64,000 nt of DNA from Halorubrum rutilum (GTDB taxonomy: Archaea; Halobacteriota; Halobacteria; Halobacteriales; Haloferacaceae), in NCBI RefSeq assembly GCF_024494565.1, contig NZ_JANHDN010000007.1, positions 140,497-204,496 on the forward strand, given 5' to 3'. Each line of letters begins with the position of its first letter. Position 1 is the first letter of the stretch. The translations under genes were made by a program, and so were the position numbers. Below, one piece after another: positions 9,234 through 17,602 of the stretch. The notes beneath the pieces are model-generated. The model worked only from the letters and a program-made list of their open reading frames with translations, made no database searches and was not told the origin of the DNA.

Positions 9234-9539
9234 TCAGTTCTCGAGTTCTGCGGCGTCGTCGATCCGCATGGAGCCGAGCTTGTCGACCGTCTCGTCGAGC
9301 TTCTCGTCGAGTTCGTCGACGAACTCGTGGGTCCGCTCGGTGGTGATCGCGCCCTGGCTGGACGGTTCGATGAGGTTCTCCTCTTCGAGCACGCGCAGCG
9401 AGTAGCGGACCTTGTGGTGGGGGTAGCCGGTCTCGTTCGACATCTTCACGATGCCGATCGGCTCGTTCTCGATGACCATCCGCAGGACTTGGAGGTGGCG
9501 TTCCAGCATGTCTACCTCCTTCTCTAGTCGATCTATCAT
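9234..9539 (-). CDS. Small winged-helix transcriptional regulator
   Basis: This 101-residue protein begins MIDRLEKEVDMLERHLQVLR, an amphipathic helix, followed by a winged helix-turn-helix (ENEPIGIVKMSNETGYPHHKVRYSLRVLEEENLIEPSSQGA). It ends in a helical segment (THEFVDELDEKLDETVDKL) suited to dimerisation. It is likely a DNA-binding regulator; the target is unknown. The ATG at 9539 is supported by a TATA box 27-35 bp upstream. It is divergent from purA across a 327-bp gap, so autoregulation or control of purA is possible but not shown. Confidence 0.85.
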   Translation of the reverse strand: MIDRLEKEVDMLERHLQVLRMVIENEPIGIVKMSNETGYPHHKVRYSLRVLEEENLIEPSSQGAITTERTHEFVDELDEKLDETVDKLGSMRIDDAAELEN

Positions 9540-9565
9540 GGCACATGTTAACTCGTCATGCCCCC

Positions 9566-9574
9566 GTTTAAAAG
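9566..9574 (-). promoter_or_regulatory. TATA box of the winged-helix regulator
   Basis: On the minus strand this reads CTTTTAAAC, 27-35 bp before the ATG at 9539. The spacing fits a leaderless transcript. Confidence 0.65.
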
Positions 9575-9833
9575 TTGCTGTCGGCGGGCGGGACCGGGTG
9601 GGACGATCACACGCTTCGACGTGCCAGTAGTTAACGCGTTCGATCGGTTCGGCCGGTGAGGCCCCCGGTATGGTCCGACCGAAAGCGAACCGAAGCGCCG
9701 CCGCGGGCGAGCGCGTGCGGAGGGTCGACGGTGCGGACGAACGGATTTCGACCGCACGAACGGGCATATTTCGGACTGACGCGATGCGGTGTGATACACG
9801 TCCGTGGGGTGATCGCGTCCGCGGACCGTAATC

Positions 9834-9842
9834 GGTTTTACC
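9834..9842 (+). promoter_or_regulatory. TATA-like element of purA
   Basis: GGTTTTACC lies 25-33 bp before the purA ATG and fits a leaderless haloarchaeal promoter. The rest of the 9540-9866 gap shows no gene; an AT-rich CATATTTC lies near 9765. Confidence 0.55.
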
Positions 9843-9866
9843 CCCCGGCCGGAACCTCCGGGCCGT

Positions 9867-11219
9867 ATGACACTCACCATCGTCGGCTCCCAGCTGGGCG
9901 ACGAAGGCAAGGGCGCGCTCGTCGACCGGTGGGGAGGGGACGCGGACGTCGTAGTCCGATATCAGGGCGGCGACAACGCCGGCCACACCGTCGTCGAGGG
10001 GGGCGCGGAGTACAAGCTCTCGCTGGTACCGAGCGGCGCCGTCCGGGGGACGGTCGGCGTCCTCGGCAACGGCTGCGTCGTCAACCCGCGCACGCTGTTC
10101 ACCGAGATCGACGACCTCCGCGAGCGCGGGCTCGACCCCGACGTGCGGGTCGCCCGCCGCGCGCACGTCATCATGCCGTACCACCGCGTGCTGGACGGGA
10201 TCGAGGAGGAGATCAAGGCGGACGACGACGCCGGCGACGAGGTCGGCACGACCGGCCGCGGCATCGGCCCGACGTACGAGGACAAGGCCGGGCGACGGGG
10301 GATCCGGGTCGCCGACCTGCTCGACCCCGACGTGCTCCGCGAGAAGCTGGCGTACGCCGTCCCGCAGAAGCGCGCGCTCGTCGAGGACGTGTACGGGCTT
10401 GACCTCGCCGACGACGACCGCGCCGCGGCGTTCGACGTCGACGCGCTCCACGAGGAGTTCGCCGGGATCGGCGAGCGGCTCGCCGACGAGGAGATGACCG
10501 TCAACTGCTCCGACTACCTCCACCGACGCCACGAGGCGGGCGACGAGATCCTCTTCGAGGGCGCGCAGGGCACCCACATCGACGTCGACCACGGGAACTA
10601 CCCGTTCGTCACCTCCTCGAACCCGACCGCCGGCGGCGCCGCGGTCGGGTCCGGCCTCGGCGTCACGAACGTCGGCGCGGGCGAGGTCGTCGGCATCGTG
10701 AAGGCGTACCTCTCGCGGGTCGGCGAGGGGCCGATGCCGACCGAGCTCGACGGCGACGCCGACGAGGAGTCGCTCGCCGACGACATCCGCCAGAAGGGCG
10801 GCGAGTTCGGCACGGTGACGGGTCGCCCGCGCCGGATCGGCTGGCTCGACCTCCCGATGCTGCGCCACGCCGCGCGGGTCTCCGGCTTCACGGGGCTCGC
10901 GGTCAACCACGTCGACGTGCTCGCCGGGCTCGACGAGCTGAAGGTGTGCACCGCCTACGAGCTGGACGGCGAGGAGCGGGATACCGTCCCGACCACGCCG
11001 GACCGGTGGGAGCGCTGCGAGCCGGTGTACGAGACGCTCGACACCTGGGCGGAGTTCGACTCCGCCGCGGTCGCCAAGGCCGGCTACGACGCCCTCCCGG
11101 AGGCGGCCCGCGAGTACCTGGAGTTCCTCGCCGACGAGACCGACACGCCCGTCTACGCGGTCGGCGTCGGCCCCGACCGCGAGGAGACGGTCGAGCTGAC
11201 GAACCCGTTCGACGAGTAG
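9867..11219 (+). CDS. purA: Adenylosuccinate synthase
   Basis: The 450-residue protein opens with MTLTIVGSQLGDEGKGALVD, containing the GDEGKG GTP-binding P-loop, followed by GGDNAGHTV and LVPSGA. Further PurA blocks are TTGRGIGPTYEDKAGRRGIR, FEGAQGTHIDVDHGNYPFVTSS and GTVTGRPRRIGWLDLPML. It makes adenylosuccinate from IMP, aspartate and GTP, the first committed step to AMP. The length is slightly above the usual 430 residues because of acidic insertions. It is monocistronic here, while purS, purQ and purU lie at the far end of the window. Confidence 0.97.
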   Translation: MTLTIVGSQLGDEGKGALVDRWGGDADVVVRYQGGDNAGHTVVEGGAEYKLSLVPSGAVRGTVGVLGNGCVVNPRTLFTEIDDLRERGLDPDVRVARRAHVIMPYHRVLDGIEEEIKADDDAGDEVGTTGRGIGPTYEDKAGRRGIRVADLLDPDVLREKLAYAVPQKRALVEDVYGLDLADDDRAAAFDVDALHEEFAGIGERLADEEMTVNCSDYLHRRHEAGDEILFEGAQGTHIDVDHGNYPFVTSSNPTAGGAAVGSGLGVTNVGAGEVVGIVKAYLSRVGEGPMPTELDGDADEESLADDIRQKGGEFGTVTGRPRRIGWLDLPMLRHAARVSGFTGLAVNHVDVLAGLDELKVCTAYELDGEERDTVPTTPDRWERCEPVYETLDTWAEFDSAAVAKAGYDALPEAAREYLEFLADETDTPVYAVGVGPDREETVELTNPFDE

Positions 11220-11255
11220 CGCGGCGGAGCGGTTCTCCCTCCGGCTCGGCCGTCG

Positions 11256-12122
11256 CTACGCCTGCGGGTCGATCCCGTCCAGCGCGCGCACGTCCTCGCC
11301 CGTCAGCGACAGCTCCGCGGCCGCGACGTTCGTTTCGAGGTGCTCGACGCTCGACGTGCCCGGAATGGGAAGCGTCGCGTCGGAGTGCTCCAGCAGCCAG
11401 GCGAGCGCGACCTGCCGCGGCGTCGCGCCGCGGCGCTCGGCGACCTCATCGAGCACCTCCGCGACGCCCTCGTCGTCGACGGCGTACGTCGGCCCCCACG
11501 GGATGAAGCCGATGTCGTCGCGCTCGCAGGCGCGGAGCACGTCCTCGTCGTCGCGGTTGCCGACGTCGTACCGGTTCTGGACGGTGGCGACGTCGACGAT
11601 CTCCATGGCTGTCTCCAGCTGCTCGACGGTGACGTTCGAGAGACCGACGTGGGCGACCTGGCCGGCGTCTCTCATCTCCGCGAACGCGTGGACCGACGCC
11701 TCGAAGTCGGTGTCGGGGTCCGGGCGGTGGAACTGATAGAGGTCGATCGTGTCGGTGTCGAGCCGGTCGAGGCTACACAGCACCTGATTCTTCAGGAAGT
11801 CCGGGTCGCCGTGGGGGAGCCAGTCGCCCTCGCGGTTGCGGAGCAGTCCGGCCTTCGAGGCGACGACGACCTCGTCGGGGTCGCCGAGCGCCTCGCCGAT
11901 CAGCCGCTCCGAGACGCCCGGCCCGTAGGAGTCGGCGGTGTCGACGAAGTCGACGCCGAGGTCGACCGCTCGCCTGATGACCCGTTTGGCCGCCTCCTCG
12001 TCGGCCGGGCGTCCAATGATGTCCTCGCCCGTTACCCGCATCGCGCCGAAGCCGAGCCGGTTGACGGTTAGGTCGCCGCCGATGTCGAACGTGTCGCTCC
12101 GCCCAGTGGTGTCTGAAGCCAT
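11256..12122 (-). CDS. Aldo/keto reductase
   Basis: This 288-residue protein has the AKR (beta/alpha)8 pattern. It contains NRLGFGAMRVTG near the start, FVDTADSYGPGVSERLIGEAL with catalytic Asp and Tyr, VVVASKAG with catalytic Lys, and DLYQFHRPDP with catalytic His. VAHVGLSNVTVEQL and LPIPGTSSVEHLETN are the usual C-terminal NADPH-site blocks. It reduces carbonyls or oxidises alcohols using NADP(H); the substrate is unknown. The ATG at 12122 was chosen over an upstream GTG at 12143 because the conserved fold starts just after it. It converges with purA. Confidence 0.93.
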   Translation of the reverse strand: MASDTTGRSDTFDIGGDLTVNRLGFGAMRVTGEDIIGRPADEEAAKRVIRRAVDLGVDFVDTADSYGPGVSERLIGEALGDPDEVVVASKAGLLRNREGDWLPHGDPDFLKNQVLCSLDRLDTDTIDLYQFHRPDPDTDFEASVHAFAEMRDAGQVAHVGLSNVTVEQLETAMEIVDVATVQNRYDVGNRDDEDVLRACERDDIGFIPWGPTYAVDDEGVAEVLDEVAERRGATPRQVALAWLLEHSDATLPIPGTSSVEHLETNVAAAELSLTGEDVRALDGIDPQA

Positions 12123-12206
12123 GGGCGACCGATCTCGCGCCACCCGGAAACTCGTGGGGATGGCGGAAGGAGACGATCGCGGGGAGGATGATCGAAGGGA
12201 ATCCTC

Positions 12207-12470
12207 TCAGGGAGGAAGATGTCGATCGTATATGTTCCGACGGTGGCCAACGGCCTCGACACGGATGATCCCGGCACTTCGATCCCACGCGACGACGGCC
12301 CGATAGTCGCCGGCTCGCAGCTTGTAGTACGGATACCCGGAGAGCGGTTCCAACCGGTGTTCGGTCCATTCGGTCGCCTCGTCGATCTTGTTCATCATCC
12401 GATCGGCGGACTGTGGATCGAGAGATTCGAGATGGGAGAGCGCCTGTTCCGTGTACTCGACCTCAGTCAT
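12207..12470 (-). CDS. RelE/ParE-family toxin
   Basis: The 87-residue protein has the RelE/ParE layout: VEYTEQALSHLESLDPQSADRMMNKIDEA forms two helices, then RLEPLSGYPYYKLRAGDYRAVVAWD gives the beta-sheet, ending VEAVGHRRNIYDRHL. The LRAGDYR...VGHRRxxY core is typical of RelE-type mRNA interferases. Its start overlaps the end of the antitoxin gene by 8 bp, so translation is probably coupled. The biochemical activity (ribosome-dependent mRNA cleavage or gyrase inhibition) is inferred from the family only. Confidence 0.9.
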   Translation of the reverse strand: MTEVEYTEQALSHLESLDPQSADRMMNKIDEATEWTEHRLEPLSGYPYYKLRAGDYRAVVAWDRSAGIIRVEAVGHRRNIYDRHLPP

Positions 12471-12738
12471 CTAGTCCCAGTCGCTCTCGGGCCTCGTCGG
12501 CCGACACCGTCTCGTCGCGCTCCGCCTGCTCGCGGCTCTCTGCCAGGTCAGATAACGTTTCCTCGGAGAGCGTCACCGACGGGTCCACCCAGTCACGTAA
12601 CGCGTCGCGAATCGCCTCAGACTTACTCGCGTATCCCCGTCGCTCCCACTCCTCGTCGATCCGGTCCAGCAGGGACTTCGGAACGCGAACGTTGATCTTC
12701 TCCATCCGGTCGTCGCCGGTGTTCGCGTCGGTGCTCAT
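12463..12738 (-). CDS. Ribbon-helix-helix antitoxin
   Basis: This 91-residue protein has an N-terminal ribbon-helix-helix DNA-binding domain: MEKINVRVPKSLLDRIDEEW followed by YASKSEAIRDALRDWV. An acidic C-terminal tail (SEETLSDLAESREQAERDE...EARERLGLDD) suits binding to the toxin. It should neutralise the RelE-type toxin and repress the operon. The ATG at 12738 was chosen because a CTTATG TATA-like box sits 25-31 bp upstream; an in-frame ATG at 12765 would overlap that box. Confidence 0.88.
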   Translation of the reverse strand: MSTDANTGDDRMEKINVRVPKSLLDRIDEEWERRGYASKSEAIRDALRDWVDPSVTLSEETLSDLAESREQAERDETVSADEARERLGLDD

Positions 12739-12762
12739 ACTGTGTGGTACAATGGTATCACT

Positions 12763-12769
12763 CATAAGG
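12763..12769 (-). promoter_or_regulatory. TATA-like box of the toxin-antitoxin operon
   Basis: The minus strand reads CCTTATG, the same CTTATG form found before trpC and cspA. It lies 25-31 bp before the ATG at 12738 and decides that start. Confidence 0.5.
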
Positions 12770-12878
12770 ATTCGGGAGATTCAGGGCGTAACCCCGTTGC
12801 GTCGCGATCCAACCGCTCGCCGTTCGCCCGTCTTGCGCGCGTCGCTACTCATAAACCGCCCCCGTGCGATCGTTCGGT

Positions 12879-13367
12879 ATGGACGCCGAGCGCGAGGTAC
12901 TCGACGTGTTGGCGCGGAACGCCCGCGAGGACATCGACGACATCGCGGCCCAGACGGGCCTCGACGCGGCAGCGGTAGCGGACGCGATCGACGGGCTGGA
13001 GGCGGACAACGTGGTCCACGGCTACCAGGCGGTCGTCGACTGGGACCGCGTCGATGAGGGGAAGATCCGGGCGGTCGTCGAGATCAACGTCGAGCTCGAC
13101 CGCGAGACCGGCTACGAGGAGGTCGCCGACCGGATCGCGAAGTTCCCGGCCGTCGACGCCCTCCACCTCGTCTCCGGCGACTACGACTTCGCCGTCGAGG
13201 TGCTCGGCGAGACGATGCAGGACGTCTCGCGGTTCATCTCCGAGCAGGTCGCGCCCATGCCGGAGGTCACCCAGACGGTGACCCACTACATCATGGAGAC
13301 GTACAAGGACGGCGGGGTCCGGTTCGAGGACGGCGACGACGACGACCGCCTCTCCGTCTCGCCATGA
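12879..13367 (+). CDS. Lrp/AsnC-family transcriptional regulator
   Basis: The 162-residue protein has an N-terminal helix-turn-helix (MDAEREVLDVLARNAREDIDDIAAQTGLDAAAVADAIDGLE) and a C-terminal AsnC/RAM ligand-binding domain (GKIRAVVEINVELDRETGYEEVADRI...VSGDYDFAVEVLGETMQDVSRFI). It probably senses an amino acid. An ATAAAC element 23-28 bp upstream supports the start. Its stop overlaps the start of the aminotransferase by 4 bp (ATGA), so the pair is translationally coupled and the regulator may respond to the enzyme's substrate. Confidence 0.93.
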   Translation: MDAEREVLDVLARNAREDIDDIAAQTGLDAAAVADAIDGLEADNVVHGYQAVVDWDRVDEGKIRAVVEINVELDRETGYEEVADRIAKFPAVDALHLVSGDYDFAVEVLGETMQDVSRFISEQVAPMPEVTQTVTHYIMETYKDGGVRFEDGDDDDRLSVSP

Positions 13368-14503
13368 GGCTCTCCGACCGCGCGCGCGACCTCCCCGAGT
13401 CGGGGATCCGGAAGTTCTTCGAGCTCGCGGAGGCGCGCGACGACGTGATCTCGCTCGGCGTCGGCGAGCCCGACTACTCCGCGCCGTGGGCGGCCCGCAC
13501 GGCCGCGATCGACTCGCTCGAACGCGGCAAGACCTCCTACACGGCGAACCGCGGGATGGCGGCGCTCCGCGAGCGGGTCGCGGCCCACCACGAGCGCTAC
13601 GACCAGTCGTACGACCCGGCCGAGGAGGTGCTCGTCACCACGGGCGCGAGCGAGGCCGTCGACCTCGCGTTCCGCGCGCTGGTCGACCCCGGCGACACGG
13701 TCGCCGTCCACGAGCCGACGTACATCTCCTACGGGCCGGGGATCGAGCTGGCCGGCGGCGAGCGGCTCACGGTCCCCACGCGGGCCGCGGACGACTTCGC
13801 GCTCACCCGGGAGGCGCTGGAGGCGTCCGGCGCGGCCGACGCCGACCTCCTCGTCCTCTGTTACCCGAACAACCCGACGGGCGCGACGATGAGCGGCGAG
13901 CAACTCGCCGAGGTCGCCGCCTTCTGCCGCGACAACGAGATCCGGGTGGTCGCCGACGAGATATACGCCGCGCTCACCTACGGCGCCGACCACGCCTCGA
14001 TCGCGACGCAGCCGGGGATGCGCGAGCGCACCGTCGTCGTCAACGGCTTCTCGAAGGCGTACGCGATGACCGGCCTTCGGCTCGGCTACGCGCTCGGCCC
14101 GACCGAGGCGATCGACGCGATGAACCGGATCCACCAGTACACGATGCTGTCGGCGCCGACGACGCCGCAGTACGCCGCGTGCGAGGCGCTCGACCGCTGC
14201 GACGACGAGGTGGCGGAGATGGTCGACGAGTACAACCGCCGCCGGCGGCTGGTCGTCTCGCGGTTCAACGAGATGGGGCTCGACACGTTCGAGCCGGGCG
14301 GCGCGTTCTACGCGTTCCCCGACTGCGGCGGCGACGACGAGGCGTTCGCCGAGGCGCTGCTGGAGGCGCAGGGCGTCGCGGTCGTCCCCGGGTCGGTCTT
14401 CGGCGCGGGCGGCGAGGGCCACCTCCGGGTGTCGTACGCGACCTCCATGCGCGAGCTGAAGGAGGCGACCGACCGCATCGCGACGTTCGTCGAGAACCGC
14501 TGA
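13364..14503 (+). CDS. PLP-dependent class I aminotransferase (aspartate/aromatic type)
   Basis: This 379-residue fold-type I aminotransferase shows SLGVGEPDYSAPW at the N-terminus, LVTTGASEAVDLAFRALVDPGD, LLVLCYPNNPTGATMS, RVVADEIYAALTY and VNGFSKAYAMTGLRLGY with the PLP-binding Lys. The conserved C-terminal Arg lies in GHLRVSYA. It transfers amino groups between an amino acid and 2-oxoglutarate; aspartate, aromatic or branched substrates cannot be separated by eye. It overlaps the AsnC-family regulator upstream by 4 bp, a pairing I recall from other haloarchaea. Confidence 0.94.
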   Translation: MRLSDRARDLPESGIRKFFELAEARDDVISLGVGEPDYSAPWAARTAAIDSLERGKTSYTANRGMAALRERVAAHHERYDQSYDPAEEVLVTTGASEAVDLAFRALVDPGDTVAVHEPTYISYGPGIELAGGERLTVPTRAADDFALTREALEASGAADADLLVLCYPNNPTGATMSGEQLAEVAAFCRDNEIRVVADEIYAALTYGADHASIATQPGMRERTVVVNGFSKAYAMTGLRLGYALGPTEAIDAMNRIHQYTMLSAPTTPQYAACEALDRCDDEVAEMVDEYNRRRRLVVSRFNEMGLDTFEPGGAFYAFPDCGGDDEAFAEALLEAQGVAVVPGSVFGAGGEGHLRVSYATSMRELKEATDRIATFVENR

Positions 14504-14557
14504 GGCGGCCGCCACGGTTACGTGGCCGGTCGCCGATAGACCGTCCGACGCGAAACG

Positions 14558-14875
14558 ATGATCGACAGGATCTGGCACGGGTGGACGACGCCGGCGAACG
14601 CGGACGAGTACGAGCGACGCCTCCGGGAGGAGATCCTCCCGTCGTTCGCCGACGAGGGGATCGACGGCTACCGCGGCGCCCGGGTGCTCCGCCGCTCCGA
14701 CGGCGAGGAGGTCGAGTTCGTCACGATCATCCGGTTCGACTCCGTGGCGTCGGTGAAGGAGTTCGCGGGCGAGGAGTACCGGAACGCGCACGTTCCCCCC
14801 GCGGCTCGCGAGGTCCTCAAGCGGTTCGACGACCGCGCGAAACACTACGAGGTGCGCGAGGAACGGGAGTTCTGA
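14558..14875 (+). CDS. Antibiotic biosynthesis monooxygenase-like (dimeric alpha-beta barrel) protein
   Basis: The 105-residue protein reads IDRIWHGWTTPANADEYERRLREEILPSFADEGIDGYRGARVLRRS...VEFVTIIRFDSVASVKEFAGEEY. This is a ferredoxin-like beta-alpha-beta pattern of the dimeric alpha-beta barrel superfamily (ABM-like). Such proteins bind small hydrophobic ligands or act as oxygenases without cofactor. No catalytic residues can be assigned. It follows the aminotransferase by 54 bp on the same strand. Confidence 0.75.
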   Translation: MIDRIWHGWTTPANADEYERRLREEILPSFADEGIDGYRGARVLRRSDGEEVEFVTIIRFDSVASVKEFAGEEYRNAHVPPAAREVLKRFDDRAKHYEVREEREF

Positions 14876-14989
14876 ACCGCCGGTCCGCGGTCGTTGGCGC
14901 GTCGAGCGTCGCCCTCGCGAGTCCGGCCCCGGTCTCGCCCTCGCGAGCCTCCCCTTCCCGAACGCCTCCACCGCAGCGGCTACCGGACC

Positions 14990-15029
14990 GTCAAACTGTA
15001 AACGGGGTTCGAATTCCCGACCGTTTGAC
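14990..15029. promoter_or_regulatory. Inverted repeat upstream of the acyl-CoA dehydrogenase, possible operator
   Basis: GTCAAACTGT (14990-14999) and ACCGTTTGAC (15020-15029) pair at 9 of 10 positions, centred about 53 bp before the start codon. The 20-nt spacer contains TTCGAA. It may be a regulator site for the fatty-acid gene. The rest of 14876-15062 shows nothing clear. Confidence 0.4.
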
Positions 15030-15062
15030 AACCTCTATCACGGACTCCGGCGAAGCGCCGGC

Positions 15063-16265
15063 ATGGAGTTCCAGCTGACCGATGAACAAGAGCAGCTGCG
15101 CGAGGAGGTCCGGAAGTTCGCCGACGAGGAGATCCGACCGGTCGCGACCGAGCACGACGTCGAGGAGGCGTACCCTCACGAGGTCATGGAGGAGGCCGCG
15201 GAGATGGGGTTGCTCGCGCCGCACGTTCCCGTGGAGTACGGCGGCGTCGGCTACTCCTCGCTGGAGAACGCGATCCTCACGGAGGAGCTGTTCGCCGCCG
15301 ACCCGGGGATCGGTCTCTGTATCTCCAGCGCCGGGTTCGGCGCCGAGGCGCTGATGGAGTTCGGCACGGAGGCGCAGAAGGAGCGCGTCCTCCCCGAGGT
15401 GACCGCCGGCGACGCGGTGATGGGCTCGGCCATCTCGGAGCCGCAGGCGGGTTCGGACGTGACCTCGGTCGCGACCCGCGCGGAGAAGCGCGAGGCGCGG
15501 AGCGCCTCGGAACGGAGCGGCAGCGCCGCGGAGAAGGACGGCGACGAGTGGGTTATCAACGGCTCGAAGATGTGGATCACGAACGGCACCGTCGCCGACT
15601 ACTTCGTCGTCGTCTGCGAGACGGACCCGGAGGTCGACGACCGCTACTCCGGCTACTCGCAGATCCTCGTCGAGGGCGACCGGGACGGGCTCACCCGCGA
15701 CAAGATCACCGGGAAGCTCGGCATCCGCGCGAGCGACACCGCCGAGCTCAGGTTCGACGACGTGCGGGTGCCCGAGGAGAACCTGATCGGTCAGCGCGGG
15801 ATGGGCTTCCTCCAGCTGATGCAGTTCTTCGACGAGACCCGCACCGCGGTCGCCGCGCAGGGGGTCGGGATCGCCCGCGGCGCGGCCGAGCGCGCCCTGG
15901 CGTACGCCGAGGAGCGCGAGCAGTTCGGGCGCCCGATCGGCGACTTCCAGGCGATCAAACACAAGCTCGCGGAGATGCACACGAACACCGAGGCGGCCCG
16001 CTGGCTCACCTACCGGTCCGCGTGGGCGGTCGACAACGAGTCGGGAGACCTCACGGCGCTGGCGTCGATGGCCAAGGAGTTCGCGTCGCGGGTCGCCGTC
16101 GACGTCGCCGACGAGGCGGTCCAGGTCCACGGCGGTGCCGGCTTCGTCAACGACCACGACGTCGAGCGGCTCTATCGCGACGCGAAGATCACCCAGATCT
16201 ACGAGGGCACCACCGAGATCCAGAAGAACATCGTCGCCCGCGAACTCCTCGACGAGGGGATCTGA
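15063..16265 (+). CDS. Acyl-CoA dehydrogenase
   Basis: The 400-residue protein has the full ACAD layout: an N-terminal helical domain (MEFQLTDEQEQLREEVRKFADEEIRP), the flavin/acyl-CoA strand AISEPQAGSDVTSVATRAEK...WVINGSKMWITNG, and the C-terminal helical domain with QIYEGTTEIQKNIVAREL, which carries the usual catalytic Glu region. FAD-dependent alpha,beta-dehydrogenation of acyl-CoAs is expected. A 16-residue insert (REARSASERSGSAAEK, near residues 143-158) interrupts the otherwise standard RAEK-DGDEW join and contains a palindrome. Chain-length preference is unknown. Confidence 0.94.
   Translation: MEFQLTDEQEQLREEVRKFADEEIRPVATEHDVEEAYPHEVMEEAAEMGLLAPHVPVEYGGVGYSSLENAILTEELFAADPGIGLCISSAGFGAEALMEFGTEAQKERVLPEVTAGDAVMGSAISEPQAGSDVTSVATRAEKREARSASERSGSAAEKDGDEWVINGSKMWITNGTVADYFVVVCETDPEVDDRYSGYSQILVEGDRDGLTRDKITGKLGIRASDTAELRFDDVRVPEENLIGQRGMGFLQLMQFFDETRTAVAAQGVGIARGAAERALAYAEEREQFGRPIGDFQAIKHKLAEMHTNTEAARWLTYRSAWAVDNESGDLTALASMAKEFASRVAVDVADEAVQVHGGAGFVNDHDVERLYRDAKITQIYEGTTEIQKNIVARELLDEGI
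15479..15536 (+). repeat. In-frame palindromic insertion with 10-bp direct repeats inside the acyl-CoA dehydrogenase
   Basis: The decamer CGCGGAGAAG occurs at 15479-15488 and again at 15527-15536, exactly 48 bp apart. Between them is a perfect hairpin, CGAGGCGC-GGA-GCGCCTCG (15491-15509). This looks like a small element that inserted and duplicated its target, adding 16 codons. The same hairpin stem occurs in trpA at 44121-44139. Confidence 0.75.
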
Positions 16266-16337
16266 GGCGGTGGCGGTCGGCGCACCCGTCTCCCGCGACC
16301 GGCATCTAAAAACGCCGGGCGGGCGTACGCTCCCGGT

Positions 16338-17042
16338 ATGAGCGAGGCCGACGTCGACCCGGAGGAGCGGCTCAAGCGACAGCGGGACGACCTCCGACTG
16401 CTGAACCAGGTGATGCGCCACGACATCCGCAACGACCTCCAGCTCGTCGGGGCGTACGCCGAGCTGCTCGACGACCACGTCGACGAGGAGGGCAAGGAGT
16501 ACCTCGACGTCATCAAGCGGAACACGAAGAGCGCGGTCTCGCTCACCACCACGGTCCGGGACCTCGCGGAGGTGATGCTCCGGGAGGACGCCGAGCCGAG
16601 CCGCGTCTCGCTCGCTCGGACCCTCTCACAACAGGTCGAGGAGGTCCGGTCGGGGTACCCGGAGGCCGTCTTCACGGTCGAGGGGTCGTTCCCCGAGGCC
16701 GAGGTCGTCGGCGACGAGATGCTGAGCTCCGTGTTCCGGAACCTCCTCCGGAACGCGGTCCAGCACAACGACGAGACGCCGCCGAAGGTCACGGTGTCCG
16801 CGACGGTCGACGAGGCCGAGGGCGTCGCCGAGGTCCGCGTCGCCGACAACGGGCCGGGGATCCCCGAGGACCAGCGCGACGAGATATTCGGGAAGGGAGA
16901 GAAGGGGCTCGACAGCCCGGGCGCCGGGATCGGGCTCTATCTGGTTCGCTCGCTCGTCGAGATCTACGACGGCGACGTGTGGGTCGAGGACAACGAGCCG
17001 AAGGGCGCCGTGTTCGTCGTCAGGCTGCAGTTGGCCGAGTAA
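16338..17042 (+). CDS. Soluble sensor histidine kinase (HisKA plus HATPase_c)
   Basis: This 234-residue protein starts directly with a HisKA helix: LLNQVMRHDIRNDLQLVGAYAELL has the phospho-acceptor His in an H-D-I-R-N-D motif common in haloarchaea. The ATPase part has the N box (FRNLLRNAVQHND), G1 (VADNGPGIPEDQ) and G2 (GAGIGLYLVRSL). No sensor domain or membrane segment is present, so input must come from a partner. No response regulator lies next to it. Confidence 0.92.
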   Translation: MSEADVDPEERLKRQRDDLRLLNQVMRHDIRNDLQLVGAYAELLDDHVDEEGKEYLDVIKRNTKSAVSLTTTVRDLAEVMLREDAEPSRVSLARTLSQQVEEVRSGYPEAVFTVEGSFPEAEVVGDEMLSSVFRNLLRNAVQHNDETPPKVTVSATVDEAEGVAEVRVADNGPGIPEDQRDEIFGKGEKGLDSPGAGIGLYLVRSLVEIYDGDVWVEDNEPKGAVFVVRLQLAE

Positions 17043-17083
17043 CGGGTATGTGGATCGGGTCGACCGCCCCGCCCGCGTCCGAC

Positions 17084-17503
17084 TCACGCCTCGTCGTACT
17101 CCATCGCGACCGAGTTGATGCAGAACCGCTTGCCGGTCGGCTCGGGGCCGTCGTCGAACACGTGGCCGAGGTGGGAGTCGCAGGTCGCGCACCGGACCTC
17201 GGTGCGGCGCATCCCGTGGCTCGTGTCGAGCGTCGTCGTCACGTTCTCCTCCTCGGCGGCGTAGAAGGCGGGCCAGCCGCAGCCGGACTCGTACTTCGTC
17301 TCGGCGTCGAAGAGGACGGTCCCGCAGGCCCGACAGCGGTAGTTCCCGTCGTCGGGGTGGTGGTCGACGTACTCGCCGGAGAACTTCGCCTCCGTGCCGC
17401 TCTCGCGGAGTATCCGATACTCCTCGTCGGAGAGGCGCTCGCGCCACTCCTCGTCGGTCAGCTCGCGCGGGTCGGTCGCGTCGGCCTCGCCGGTCTCGCT
17501 CAT
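17084..17503 (-). CDS. msrB: Peptide-methionine (R)-S-oxide reductase
   Basis: The 139-residue protein is a complete MsrB: LTDEEWRERLSDEEYRILRESGTE, FSGEYVDHHPDDGNYRCRACGTVLF, SGCGWPAFY and HLGHVFDDGP...KRFCINSVAMEY. The CxxC pairs (CRAC, CATC) bind zinc, and the FCIN cysteine is catalytic. It reduces R-methionine sulfoxide in proteins. The ATG at 17503 places the conserved region at the right distance; longer upstream frames are not conserved-looking. Confidence 0.96.
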   Translation of the reverse strand: MSETGEADATDPRELTDEEWRERLSDEEYRILRESGTEAKFSGEYVDHHPDDGNYRCRACGTVLFDAETKYESGCGWPAFYAAEEENVTTTLDTSHGMRRTEVRCATCDSHLGHVFDDGPEPTGKRFCINSVAMEYDEA

Positions 17504-17602
17504 ACCCGACGTAGGCGCCCCACGGGCAAGGGGGTTGCGGCGGTCGGGGTCACGCGTCGCCACCGGCGCAACCGGTTTCACCCTCGCGCCGGATCGGATC
17601 CC

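Noticed and set aside
14996..15025. A tRNA gene or tRNA 3' end
   Set aside because: Only a T-arm-like hairpin is present. No acceptor partner, D-arm or anticodon arm can be found upstream.
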